Shown here piece by piece: positions 25,391 to 33,746 of a stretch of 64,000 bases of DNA. How positions within the stretch are numbered: the first letter of the stretch is position 1; each line of letters begins with the position of its first letter. Source of the stretch: Amphritea balenae (GTDB taxonomy: Bacteria > Pseudomonadota > Gammaproteobacteria > Pseudomonadales > Balneatricaceae); assembly GCF_003858655.1 (NCBI RefSeq), contig NZ_RQXV01000005.1:286954-350953 (forward strand), in the 5' to 3' direction. Below the pieces are notes generated by a model, which saw only the letters and a list, made by a program, of their open reading frames with translations, made no database searches and had not been told where the DNA came from. The translations under genes were made by a program, and so were the position numbers.

Positions 25391-26764
25391 TTATAAAGGT
25401 AGCGATACCCTAACCTCCAGCCCCTCAGACTTAAGGTTCCTGAGCGAAACATCTCCGCCATGGGCATGGGCGACGGTACGGGCGATCGACATTCCCAGGC
25501 CGATTCCACCGGTATTACGATTACGGGAACTTTCCAACCGGACAAAAGGATCAAACACCCGTTCCCACTCCGATTCCGGAATACCCGGCCCCTCATCACG
25601 CACCTGGATCTGCAGCTCATCAGCGTCCTGTTTCAGGCTAACCCGGGCAGTTCCACCATAATGACAGGCATTCTCAATCAGGTTAGTTAACGCACGCTTT
25701 ATCGCTCCCGGCCTGCAGTTATAAGGCGTTCTGGCGATCTCATCACAGCTCACTGAGAGCCCAACTTCCTTCAGGTCTTCACACAGGCTATCGATCAGAG
25801 CCGCCAGATCGATACTCCGACTGTCTTCGCAGGTGGTATCTTCCTGGGTAAAAGCTAATGTCGCTTCGGTCATCTCCTGCATCTCATCCAGAGTGCCGAG
25901 AATCCGGTTACGGGTTTTATCATCCCCTATAAACTCCGCCTGTAACCGTAGCGATGTCATAGGGGTACGCAGATCATGTGAGATCGCTGCCAGCATCTGG
26001 GTACGGTTTTTTACGTAACGATCCAGCCGGTCCCGCATCCGGTTAAAGGCCCGGACTGTCCTGCGGACATCTTCCGGTCCCTGCTCAGGTAAGGGCGCTA
26101 TGGTTTCGCCACGGCCAAACTGCTCACTGGCAACCGCCAGCACATCCATTGGCCGGGTCACACGGCGCACCACGACCACTACGGCAATGACCGTCAGGGT
26201 AAACAGGCTCAGGGCAACCAGCACAGCGATCATCCAGCCGGGGAAGGCGCTTTTCGTCATCAGCACACTGTTAAGCCAGCCCTGCTCTCCCCTGCGGATT
26301 GAGATAATGACAATGGGGCGGCGGCCATCGTAGCTGTCATCGAAGAACAGTTGCGGCTGCAGCAAGTTGCGAACCCAGCTGTAACACCAGTAATAACGGG
26401 GACCAATGGACAGACTGAACTGGTTCGGCGGGGTCACTGATTCACTTAGCAATTGTTGGTAGAGAGGATGTTCCTGTTCGGCAATATTCTCGTCATCAAC
26501 CGCAGCCACTGGCTGAATTTCAAACTGGAACCGTTCGGTAGATACCGAGCTTAGAATCTCGGAATGCAGTTCAACCGGCATCTCATTCAACAGTCTTTCC
26601 AATGAGGTTGTACGGGCTACCAGATCTTCCATATGAGTCCAGCGAATAGCCCGCCCCAGCTCTTCAAAAAAAATGTATACCGTCGCGGCATTAACCAGGC
26701 CAAACACCAGGATCAGTACACCGATCATTCGGCCGGGCAGGCTTTTCTGCAGGTAGCGAATCAT
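25391..26764 (-). CDS. sensor histidine kinase (EnvZ/OmpR type)
   Basis: A 457-aa inner-membrane kinase. Membrane segments are at about 12-32 and 176-199, enclosing a periplasmic sensor of about 140 residues. HAMP spans about 200-255, and the phosphoacceptor is His263 in ISHDLRTPMTSL. The N box NLIENACHYG and the G boxes DEGPGIP and GGIGLGMSIA are intact. Its ATG overlaps the regulator's TGA (ATGA), so the two are translationally coupled. The stimulus is unknown; downstream is an exported dioxygenase, and divergent are a membrane protein and YceI. Confidence 0.93.
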   Translation of the reverse strand: MIRYLQKSLPGRMIGVLILVFGLVNAATVYIFFEELGRAIRWTHMEDLVARTTSLERLLNEMPVELHSEILSSVSTERFQFEIQPVAAVDDENIAEQEHPLYQQLLSESVTPPNQFSLSIGPRYYWCYSWVRNLLQPQLFFDDSYDGRRPIVIISIRRGEQGWLNSVLMTKSAFPGWMIAVLVALSLFTLTVIAVVVVVRRVTRPMDVLAVASEQFGRGETIAPLPEQGPEDVRRTVRAFNRMRDRLDRYVKNRTQMLAAISHDLRTPMTSLRLQAEFIGDDKTRNRILGTLDEMQEMTEATLAFTQEDTTCEDSRSIDLAALIDSLCEDLKEVGLSVSCDEIARTPYNCRPGAIKRALTNLIENACHYGGTARVSLKQDADELQIQVRDEGPGIPESEWERVFDPFVRLESSRNRNTGGIGLGMSIARTVAHAHGGDVSLRNLKSEGLEVRVSLPL

Positions 26765-27480
26765 AATTTCACCACATCAGCTACCAGCATATAACCACCA
26801 CCCCAGACGGTTTTAATCAGTTCCGGATGGGTCGGATCAAGTTCGATCTTACGGCGCAAACGGCTGACCTGGTTATCGATACTACGATCGAACACTTCCG
26901 CCTGCCGGCCCCGTGTCAGGTCCAGCAGCTGATCCCGGCTCAGGACTCTCTTCGGGTGGGCCAGAAAAGTGCTCAGCAGTTTGAATTCAGCGGTACTCAG
27001 GGGCACCGCAACGTCATCATCCCCCAGCAATTCGCGCCTGGTTACATCCAGTTTCCAGTTATCAAACTGAACCGTTTCCTGATCCAGACTCTCCCGTTGC
27101 GGCGGCATCGCTTCTGTCCGACGTAATACCGCTTTGATACGGGCCAGCAGTTCACGGGGGAAGAAAGGCTTGGTCAGGTAATCATCGGCTCCCATCTCAA
27201 GCCCGACCACCCGGTCGGTCTGTTCCACCATCGCAGTAAGCATAATGATCGGAGTCTCGCTCTGTGAGCGCAGGTAACGGCACAGGGTCAGGCCATCATC
27301 ACCGGGCATCATAATGTCCAGTACCACCAGATCGATAGCGGAGGACTTCAATACTGCCTTCATCTCAACCCCACCATTGGCAACGGAAACCCGATAACCA
27401 TGCTCTTCCAGATACTGTGCTATCAGATCACGGATATCCTGATGGTCATCAACAACAAGAATATGGGGTGTACTACTCAT
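26761..27480 (-). CDS. OmpR-family response regulator
   Basis: A 239-aa regulator. The receiver carries Asp11-Asp12, phosphoacceptor Asp55 in LVVLDIMMPGDDG, and the LTKPF lysine. A winged-helix DNA-binding domain covers about 135-235 (VLSRDQLLDLTRGR...VSRLRRKIE...TVWGGGYML). It precedes the histidine kinase with an ATGA overlap, forming a standard two-component operon. Its closest family is OmpR; the regulon is unknown. Confidence 0.95.
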   Translation of the reverse strand: MSSTPHILVVDDHQDIRDLIAQYLEEHGYRVSVANGGVEMKAVLKSSAIDLVVLDIMMPGDDGLTLCRYLRSQSETPIIMLTAMVEQTDRVVGLEMGADDYLTKPFFPRELLARIKAVLRRTEAMPPQRESLDQETVQFDNWKLDVTRRELLGDDDVAVPLSTAEFKLLSTFLAHPKRVLSRDQLLDLTRGRQAEVFDRSIDNQVSRLRRKIELDPTHPELIKTVWGGGYMLVADVVKL

Positions 27481-27691
27481 AAAGAAGCTCGGGTCTTAGG
27501 TTTAATCAATTCTAATATAGCCAGAATATCGTTTTTAACGACAACCGCCCAATCGAAATTGTAACAATCTGTGTCAGCCAACTATTCTGAGAACAGTTGC
27601 GACAAAACTCCCTGATGCTGAAAAACTTTTGTGACATTTAGACGTTGTAATAGACCCAATCAAAACTATGTCACCTGCCCAGAGGCCTGGT

Positions 27692-28540
27692 ATGGAAAAT
27701 TTACTCAACAATCCGATGCTGCAGAGCTCGCTTCTGCCACTGCTTATCAGCCTGATTGTAGCGGGTGTTGTTGGCTTCAGTTCAGCTAAAGGTCAGCGCT
27801 TTGCTGCCATCGCCGTTGCTATCAGTGCCCTGGCAACGATCATCGTTATTTCCGGCCTGAGCTTTCCACCAAAAGCGACCTCGCAGAAGCTACCCTACCT
27901 GATTATGGCCGGCGCAATAATTGGATTGCTGGTCGATGCATTAAATATCAAAGGCTGGAGTTACAAACTGGTCAGTCTGATTATTCCTCTGGGGATGGTT
28001 GGCTGGTTGTTTGGTGCCCGGTTTAACTCAATGGATCTGGTCGGCGGTTTCTATCTGATCGTTATTACTCTGCTGGCGATTCTGACCCTGTGGCAGGGTG
28101 ACAATCAGAGAAACCGTATCGATAGCGGTCTGAAACTACTATTTATCAGCGGCGGTCTCGGCGCAATCTTACTAATCGGTTCTTCTGCTATGCTGGCACA
28201 AACCGCGTTCGGTCTAATGGCAGCAATTGGCGGTTTACTGCTTTGGAACTGGCCTAAATTCCGATTCAACATCGGTGCTTCCATACTGTTCCCGATAGTA
28301 GCTATTCTTAGCGCAATGGCAGCTCAGGGGCTGTTCTTTACCAAGGCCAGCGGTATTGCTCTGCTACTGTTAATGCCATTACTACTAATCGACCTGATTA
28401 TGCCCCGCATTCCTTTGCTCAACCGTGCTGCTACACCGATGACCCGTGCCCTTAGCCTTGGTGCTATCGGCGTCATGATATTACCAGTAGCAATCGGAAG
28501 CGCATTACTCCTTACAGAAACCAGTGGCTACGGCTACTGA
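27692..28540 (+). CDS. polytopic membrane protein of unknown function
   Basis: A 282-aa, almost entirely hydrophobic protein with about eight to nine membrane segments and short polar loops. I do not recognise a family. ATG 27692 (MENLLNN) has GAGG six bases upstream; the earlier ATG at 27668 has none. It is followed 45 bp later by a yceI gene on the same strand and is divergent from the two-component operon. That places it in an envelope context, but no function can be read from the sequence. Confidence 0.75.
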   Translation: MENLLNNPMLQSSLLPLLISLIVAGVVGFSSAKGQRFAAIAVAISALATIIVISGLSFPPKATSQKLPYLIMAGAIIGLLVDALNIKGWSYKLVSLIIPLGMVGWLFGARFNSMDLVGGFYLIVITLLAILTLWQGDNQRNRIDSGLKLLFISGGLGAILLIGSSAMLAQTAFGLMAAIGGLLLWNWPKFRFNIGASILFPIVAILSAMAAQGLFFTKASGIALLLLMPLLLIDLIMPRIPLLNRAATPMTRALSLGAIGVMILPVAIGSALLLTETSGYGY

Positions 28541-28585
28541 TCCTGAACTATCACTTACTCCTGAAAAAAAAGAGAGGAACTGAAC

Positions 28586-29170
28586 ATGACATTCAAGAAA
28601 CTATTCGGCGCATCACTGATCGCAGCAACCCTGGCTACCCCGGTAGTGACTCAGGCAGCACCTGCGGACTATGAGATCGATATGGCTCACACCTTCGTAC
28701 TATTTGATGTAAACCACCTGGGTTTCTCAAATATGCCCGGCCGCTTCGCCGAGTTCAGTGGCGAACTGAGCTTTGATGATGAGAATATTGAAAACTCTAA
28801 AGTATCTATCGCTATCAACACAGCATCTATCGATACCTTCCACGCTAAACGTGACGAGCACCTGCGCTCCCCTGATTTCTTTAATGCTGCCGAATTCCCT
28901 GAGATGACATTCACCAGCAACGGTATCAAGAAAACCGGTGAAAACACTGCCAAGCTGTCCGGCGACCTGACCCTACTGGGAGTAACCAAGCCGTTAGAAC
29001 TGGACCTGACTCTGAACAAGGCCGGTGCTCACCCATTCAATAAGAAAACCATGGCAGGCTTTACCGCTATCGGTACCATCAAGCGTAGCGATTTCGGTAT
29101 GAAGTACGGTGTACCTAATATCGGTGACGAGATCACCATGCGCCTTGAGCTGGAAGCTATTAAGAAGTAA
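28586..29170 (+). CDS. YceI family periplasmic protein
   Basis: A 194-aa exported lipocalin-like protein. Signal peptide residues 1-24 end QAAPA. The mature part begins YEIDMAHTFVLFDVNHLGFS, the typical YceI opening, and includes KRDEHLRSPDFFNAAEFPEMTF and GTIKRSDFGMKYG. YceI proteins bind isoprenoid lipids and are often linked to acid, oxidative or envelope stress. GAGGAA precedes the ATG. It is probably transcribed with the upstream membrane protein and ends at a strong terminator. Confidence 0.93.
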   Translation: MTFKKLFGASLIAATLATPVVTQAAPADYEIDMAHTFVLFDVNHLGFSNMPGRFAEFSGELSFDDENIENSKVSIAINTASIDTFHAKRDEHLRSPDFFNAAEFPEMTFTSNGIKKTGENTAKLSGDLTLLGVTKPLELDLTLNKAGAHPFNKKTMAGFTAIGTIKRSDFGMKYGVPNIGDEITMRLELEAIKK

Positions 29171-29243
29171 GAAGCTCCTCTTCACAAGAGTCGCCAGACA
29201 GCCACTTTTCTAAGCGTTTCGTCTTGTTAGTGGCTGCAAAAAC

Positions 29244-29271
29244 AAAAAGAGAGCTAAACGCTCTCTTTTTT
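29244..29271 (+). terminator. yceI terminator
   Basis: An 11-bp perfect stem pairs AAAAAGAGAGC with GCTCTCTTTTT (5-nt loop), ending in a T-run. Confidence 0.93.
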
Positions 29272-29376
29272 ACACCGTTCCATTTCCTTCACCAGAGCCC
29301 GTCATGTATTGAGCAATACTGGCTGATTGCCTGGAAAGCGTACTCTTTATAAAGACCTTAATAGATCGATAGAAGA

Positions 29377-29907
29377 TTAGTGATCGTGATGTTTATCGAC
29401 CAGTTTCAGAGCCGGTGCCGGAGCTTTCAAATCGTGGGGATCCTGCCCTTCCGCGGGGATTTCGATCCACTGGAGATCTCCCTGCGAACACTCCTGAAAC
29501 GTTTTCAGATGGATTGTCTGTCCGGGTTGACCTGCCAGCTTAGCGCTGAAAACGAATTCATCGTAGTAATCATCAGGCAGGTTTCCAGCGCTCCAGATAA
29601 TTTCCCGGACATCTTCGTTGATGGTTTTTCCGTAGTAATCAAAAGGCTTATCTAGCTTTTCCTTGACTGTTTCCAGGGTCCAACCGGCTTTTGGCATAGG
29701 CTTGGCACGGAGCACCTCTGGAGGTAGCTGAATTCTAACTGTGTGGGTAGAGCTACCTTCGCAACCATGGCCAATACGCATCACTGCTTTGTAATGGCTT
29801 CCAACAGGAGCGGTCTTAGTTTCCAGAGAAGCATGAGCAGAAGCAGTTGCTGAAAAACCTGAGGTGATAGCAGCAACGACCAGGGATGCAGAGATTAAGT
29901 ATTTCAC
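29377..29907 (-). CDS. YcnI family (DUF1775) copper-associated exported protein
   Basis: A 176-aa exported protein. The signal peptide (residues 1-24) ends SATASA, leaving His25 (HASLE) as the first mature residue, which YcnI domains use for copper. RIGHGCEGSSTHTVRIQLPPEV and the W in PKAGWTLE are family features. The tail DKHHDH adds possible metal ligands. YcnI is usually found with copper import or chaperone genes; none is adjacent here, so it stands alone. Confidence 0.88.
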   Translation of the reverse strand: MKYLISASLVVAAITSGFSATASAHASLETKTAPVGSHYKAVMRIGHGCEGSSTHTVRIQLPPEVLRAKPMPKAGWTLETVKEKLDKPFDYYGKTINEDVREIIWSAGNLPDDYYDEFVFSAKLAGQPGQTIHLKTFQECSQGDLQWIEIPAEGQDPHDLKAPAPALKLVDKHHDH

Positions 29908-30274
29908 TAATAATTTCCTTCAAATATCGACTACAAAAATTATCCAACATTCGTCAGCGTTCGATCTAATCTTCCGAACTAAAGTGAGATCCAATGATGA
30001 TTCATGCTGACGAAATAGTTACCAGATATGTGTGACGACATTCTATCTGAGCTACCTTGAAATAATATGCGGTAAATTGTCACAGCCAGAGAGATTGAGA
30101 AGAGCCCTACCTCTTTAATAATCCTCTATATAAATGGCTGTTAGTCTGCACTTTATAAGAAGAGGCCTTTTTATCGAGAAGCGCTGCGCTGCTGCACAAA
30201 TCAGTTACCACTGCTGGAATTGAATCCCGTTTACCAGACTAACTCTGCTTCTGCGATACCGAAACACCTTACCC
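29908..30274. other. 367-bp intergenic region
   Basis: No gene or clear hairpin. It must hold the ycnI promoter and the end of the deaminase/ankyrin operon; I see no convincing terminator. Confidence 0.5.
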
Positions 30275-30925
30275 TTATTGCAGTAAATCGATAATCTCCG
30301 GGTAGCCTTTCTCGCGGGCATTATCCAGTGCCGTTCTTCCGTTGCGATCACGAATTGAACGATCAGCACCCGCAATCATCAACAGCTCGACGATTCGCTG
30401 ATAGGTGGGGCTACCATCTCCCAGAATGACTGCTTCCAGCAGCGCAGTCCATCCCAGATAGTTGACCTGATTGATATCGATTCCGGTGGTCAGCAGGTAT
30501 TCCACAACCTCAACATGCCCGTGATGGGCCGCGGGTGTCAGGGCAGTACCACCATAACGGTTGACGCTTCTGAGGTCGGCCCCCGCAGATACTGTCATCT
30601 TGAGAATCTCGAGCTTGCCTTCGGCACCGGCATAAAGATAGGGACTGTCCTGAAGATCATCTTTAGCGTTAACATCGGCCCCCGCATTGATCAAAAAACG
30701 GGCTGCATCAGTCGCATCATGGTAGGTAGCGATCAATAATGCAGTACGTCCTCTTTCATCACGACTATCTATCAGTATCCCCTGCTCGAAAGCCTGTTGC
30801 AGTTGAGGAACATTATTATCCGCCGCTGCATTGAAATAAGCGGTTCGATCACCTGCCTTTGCGATCCCAGGGAAGCAAATGATAGAGCAAGCCCATAGGA
30901 CCAAACTTAAAACTCCTGTACGCAT
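30275..30925 (-). CDS. exported ankyrin-repeat protein
   Basis: A 216-aa protein with an N-terminal signal peptide (MRTGVLSLVLWACSII..., ending IAKAG) followed by five ankyrin repeats. Repeated GRTALLIATYHDATDAARFLINAGADVN-type units run to the C-terminus. ATG 30925 is chosen because it starts immediately before the preceding deaminase stop and yields a clean signal peptide. Ankyrin repeats bind proteins, so a periplasmic partner is likely, and the coupled deaminase is the obvious candidate. Confidence 0.82.
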   Translation of the reverse strand: MRTGVLSLVLWACSIICFPGIAKAGDRTAYFNAAADNNVPQLQQAFEQGILIDSRDERGRTALLIATYHDATDAARFLINAGADVNAKDDLQDSPYLYAGAEGKLEILKMTVSAGADLRSVNRYGGTALTPAAHHGHVEVVEYLLTTGIDINQVNYLGWTALLEAVILGDGSPTYQRIVELLMIAGADRSIRDRNGRTALDNAREKGYPEIIDLLQ

Positions 30926-30929
30926 CAGA

Positions 30930-31457
30930 CTACCTGCAAAGTAAGGGGCGCCCTGCCCGCTCAGCATTTCTGCCATATACCATATGGCTGATTCCAGACC
31001 AGGCCGCGGCTGCTTCGCACATCGGGCAGGGTCGCGAGGAGGAATAGAGCACGGCACCACTCAGATGTTCCCGCTTAAGCCGGCGCCCGGCATCCCGGAT
31101 CGCAGCCATTTCGGCATGCCCGGTCGGATCATGGTCCAACAATACCCTGCTTCCGGACTCTCCAACTATCTGTCCATTCAGAACCACAATTGCGCCGTAG
31201 GGCTGATCCCCCTGTTCAATTGCAAGTCGCCGCATTTCAAAGGCCCTGGCAATGAAGCTGCGCTCGGTCTCTACATCGGGCTGAACGATGGCACCATCCC
31301 CTCTCACGTTATCAGGCCTAACATAGGTGCCCAATAAGCCTGCGCTACAAAGATACAGAAACCTTCTCCGGGGAATTTTAGACTGTCCCCCATCTATTAA
31401 TATTTTACCCACGGCTACAACGCTCTCTATTGTGGTTACCCAAGAGGAGGCCAACAC
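30930..31457 (-). CDS. nucleoside/guanine deaminase-like protein with Tat-type leader
   Basis: A 175-aa zinc deaminase of the CMP/dCMP type. Zinc motifs are His114-Ala-Glu (GHAEMAAI) and Cys144-Pro-Met-Cys147 (RPCPMCEAA). Residues 29-46 read PRRRFLYLCSAGLLGTYV, a twin-arginine leader, so the enzyme looks exported. That is odd for a nucleoside deaminase. The start is uncertain: the GTG at 31457 gives this reading, and an internal GTG before the leader is possible. Its stop nearly touches the ankyrin start, so the two are coupled. Confidence 0.78.
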   Translation of the reverse strand: MLASSWVTTIESVVAVGKILIDGGQSKIPRRRFLYLCSAGLLGTYVRPDNVRGDGAIVQPDVETERSFIARAFEMRRLAIEQGDQPYGAIVVLNGQIVGESGSRVLLDHDPTGHAEMAAIRDAGRRLKREHLSGAVLYSSSRPCPMCEAAAAWSGISHMVYGRNAERAGRPLLCR

Positions 31458-31731
31458 CAGCTTTACGTCTCTGACTTTTTAAGTGACATCCAAACAATAA
31501 AAACCAAGCAACGAAAACCAAGCATCTGCTTCTCTCCCATTTTAGACCATCAGCGTCTATCAAATTATCCTGATCAGACTTGAAGGATCGCCCGACATCT
31601 TTTGATTTTTTGCCTGAAAATCGTAGTTTTCCATCGGACATTCGCTAGCGGAAAAACTGCGCCTGGCCTCTTTTCATCAGCTTACGTCGTACAGAAAACC
31701 TCATTCAATCAATTCAAAAGCCACGAAATAC

Positions 31732-31776
31732 GGGCCTTTCAGCCTGGTTCTATATTTCGGTTTAGCGTTGGGTCTA
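31732..31776 (+). promoter_or_regulatory. 45-bp leader element shared with the ABC operon (copy A)
   Basis: This segment matches 40585-40629 at 33 of 45 positions without gaps, including the identical 13-mer AGCGTTGGGTCTA and the GGGC-TTTCAG-CTG block at the same spacing. It lies about 155 bp upstream of the TRAP binding-protein start. Flanking arms CGAAATA (31724) and TATTTCG (31753) can pair here, but that pairing is not conserved in copy B. Confidence 0.5.
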
Positions 31777-31853
31777 TCTGAAATCAAACCTCAAAATCTA
31801 TATTGAAAGCGTCCAACAAAGTGACGCAGATATCTTCGCCTTCTTTTCTTCTG

Positions 31854-31881
31854 AATTCCGGAATTTAAGAAGCTAGCTTCT
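31854..31881. promoter_or_regulatory. adjacent palindromes upstream of the TRAP operon
   Basis: AATTCCGGAATT (31854-31865) and AGAAGCTAGCTTCT (31868-31881) are perfect palindromes 50-77 bp before the start codon. They are suitable operator or leader-hairpin positions; the regulator is unknown. Confidence 0.4.
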
Positions 31882-31930
31882 GTATCCCGTAACGGACCCG
31901 CTCAAAACAATAACAATTACCGAGGTTACG

Positions 31931-32950
31931 ATGAACTTAACAACCCGCGCCAAATCCATTCTGTCTACTTGCATACTGTCTGCAACACTGGCTGCACCGG
32001 CGATTCAAACTGCCCAGGCTGCTGACGAACTAATGCTGGCCCACGCCTACCCTGCAGACCATATATTCCACCTGACTTCCACCACCTTTATGGATGAGCT
32101 GAAGAAGAGTGGCGCTGATATCGAAGTCGATTACCATCCTGGTGGCTCACTGGGAGACTGGGCTTCCCTGTTTGAGCAGAGCATGGAAGGTGTAGTACCT
32201 ATGACGATGAGCTTCGGCGCCTCAGAATACGATCCTCGCCTGGATCTGTCCTGGTTGAGCTACGTGGTTGACGACTGGAAGCAAGCCCGCGAAGTTTATG
32301 GCCCTAACGGCAAAATGACCGGTGTTTATAACGAGATCCTGAATGACCTGGACCTGGCTGTGCTGGGTGTTATTCCAACCGGCTTTGGTTCCATCGCTAT
32401 GCGAAAAGGGATCGAAGATGTACCGACTAACTTCCCAGCCGACGGCCAGGGAATCAAGATGCGCGTACCGGCAATCCCTATCGGTATCGAGCGTTATAAG
32501 AGCTTTGGTTTTACACCGGTACCTATGCCATTCTCTGAGCTCTACACCGCACTTCAGTTAGGTACTATCGATGCACGCGGTACTGCGCCTTCGGTTGAAA
32601 TCTGGCAGATGCGCGACGTTATCGAAAGCTACATCCTGACCAAAGACTATTTCGAGCATGCTTTCTGGGTAGTCAACAAGTCATGGCTGGAAGACTTGCC
32701 CGCTGATGAGCGTGCTAAGCTGATCGCCGCATCTGATGCCACCATGGCAAAAATCTGGGATGAGGCACAGGCAATTGACGAAGGTTTCCTGAGCAAGGTA
32801 CGTGGCGCTGGCGTCAAAGTTGTTGACCTTAGTCCTGAAGAAATGAATAAGGCTAAAGAAATTCTGTACGCCAAAGAATGGCCTTATATGGAAGGCATCG
32901 TAGGTCCTGAAATCATGGCTATGATGCGTGATATCGCCGGCCTTAAGTAA
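31931..32950 (+). CDS. TRAP transporter solute-binding protein (DctP family)
   Basis: A 339-aa periplasmic binding protein. The signal peptide (residues 1-30) ends TAQAAD. The DctP substrate region reads IKMRVPAIPIGIERYKSFGFTPVPMPFSELYTALQLGTIDA, containing the arginine that normally salt-bridges a carboxylate or sulfonate. It heads an operon with small and large membrane subunits and possibly the aldehyde dehydrogenase. TRAP systems for taurine (TauKLM) exist, and tpa is in this window, so taurine is a candidate solute, but 28 kb separates them. Confidence 0.92.
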   Translation: MNLTTRAKSILSTCILSATLAAPAIQTAQAADELMLAHAYPADHIFHLTSTTFMDELKKSGADIEVDYHPGGSLGDWASLFEQSMEGVVPMTMSFGASEYDPRLDLSWLSYVVDDWKQAREVYGPNGKMTGVYNEILNDLDLAVLGVIPTGFGSIAMRKGIEDVPTNFPADGQGIKMRVPAIPIGIERYKSFGFTPVPMPFSELYTALQLGTIDARGTAPSVEIWQMRDVIESYILTKDYFEHAFWVVNKSWLEDLPADERAKLIAASDATMAKIWDEAQAIDEGFLSKVRGAGVKVVDLSPEEMNKAKEILYAKEWPYMEGIVGPEIMAMMRDIAGLK

Positions 32951-32972
32951 TCCTGATCGGTCTTAACCTTTC

Positions 32973-33026
32973 GGTAGTTCCCACTCTCTGCCCCGTCTTT
33001 ATGGAGCAGAGAGCTGGGATGCTACC
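32973..33026 (+). promoter_or_regulatory. intercistronic hairpin after the TRAP binding-protein gene
   Basis: GGTAG, CCCA and CTCTCTGC pair with GCAGAGAG, GGGA and CTACC, giving a long stem with small internal loops. It has no T-run. Hairpins after binding-protein genes often protect the upstream mRNA and lower expression of the membrane subunits. Confidence 0.65.
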
Positions 33027-33056
33027 TTCCCGACCACTCTTTTCAGGATCAGAATC

Positions 33057-33743
33057 ATGCAACAAGAAAAACACTCTGAACCCCAAAAATCGGTGGGTGA
33101 GACCAAGATCTACGATTACGATCCTGATCTCAGTACTCATCCAATCCCCCCCCACCTGCATGCGATTCCAGAACAGCCCGAAACCCGGACAGACAGTTTT
33201 CTGATCCGCTTTGAGCGTTTACTGAATTGGGTATTCCGCATAATGATGGTACTGGCAGGCATGGGCCTGGCACTGCTGACGTTCTCGCAAGTAATTATGC
33301 GTTATGTACTGGAATCACCTTTCACTGGCATCGAAGAGGCCTCCATTCTGCTGGCCGTATGGGTCTATTTTCTGGGTATGGGCTACGCCACCCGTGAACG
33401 TGAACATATCCACGGCGGTATCGTCTCTCTAGTGGTGAAAGACCCATACAAGGTAGGCGTAATCCGTTTCATCGGCTCCGTCACCTGTATGCTCGCTGCT
33501 ATTCTGTTTGGCTATTTTGCCTGTAAATATGCGCTGAAGGAGATCGACAAAGGGCGTGTCAGCGTCAATCTTCGCTGGCCGCGAGGCATCTGGAGCGCCA
33601 GCATGATTGTCGGTTTTGCCATGATGGTGGGCTACTTCATGCTCGAAACTATTAATGAATTCCGAGACCTTTGCAGCCAGTCTCTTAGTCGCAAACAAAC
33701 GCGTAATAATGAAACGCAAAAACCTAATACTCAGGAGGTGTAA
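33057..33743 (+). CDS. TRAP transporter small membrane subunit (DctQ family)
   Basis: A 228-aa protein. An unusually long hydrophilic N-terminus (about 55 residues, rich in Pro and His) precedes four membrane segments. The TRAP-small core FSQVIMRYVLESPFTGIEEASILLAVWVYFLGMGYATREREHI is clear. The large subunit starts 3 bp after its stop, so the two are translationally coupled. Confidence 0.9.
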   Translation: MQQEKHSEPQKSVGETKIYDYDPDLSTHPIPPHLHAIPEQPETRTDSFLIRFERLLNWVFRIMMVLAGMGLALLTFSQVIMRYVLESPFTGIEEASILLAVWVYFLGMGYATREREHIHGGIVSLVVKDPYKVGVIRFIGSVTCMLAAILFGYFACKYALKEIDKGRVSVNLRWPRGIWSASMIVGFAMMVGYFMLETINEFRDLCSQSLSRKQTRNNETQKPNTQEV

Positions 33744-33746
33744 ACA

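Noticed and set aside
30930..31457. Polymorphic-toxin deaminase with ankyrin immunity protein
   Set aside because: The deaminase is a complete stand-alone metabolic-type enzyme without toxin trafficking domains. Only the export leader and the partner are unusual.
31405..31641. 78-codon minus-strand frame upstream of the deaminase
   Set aside because: No recognisable domain, no ribosome site, and it overlaps the deaminase start region. It may be leader sequence only.
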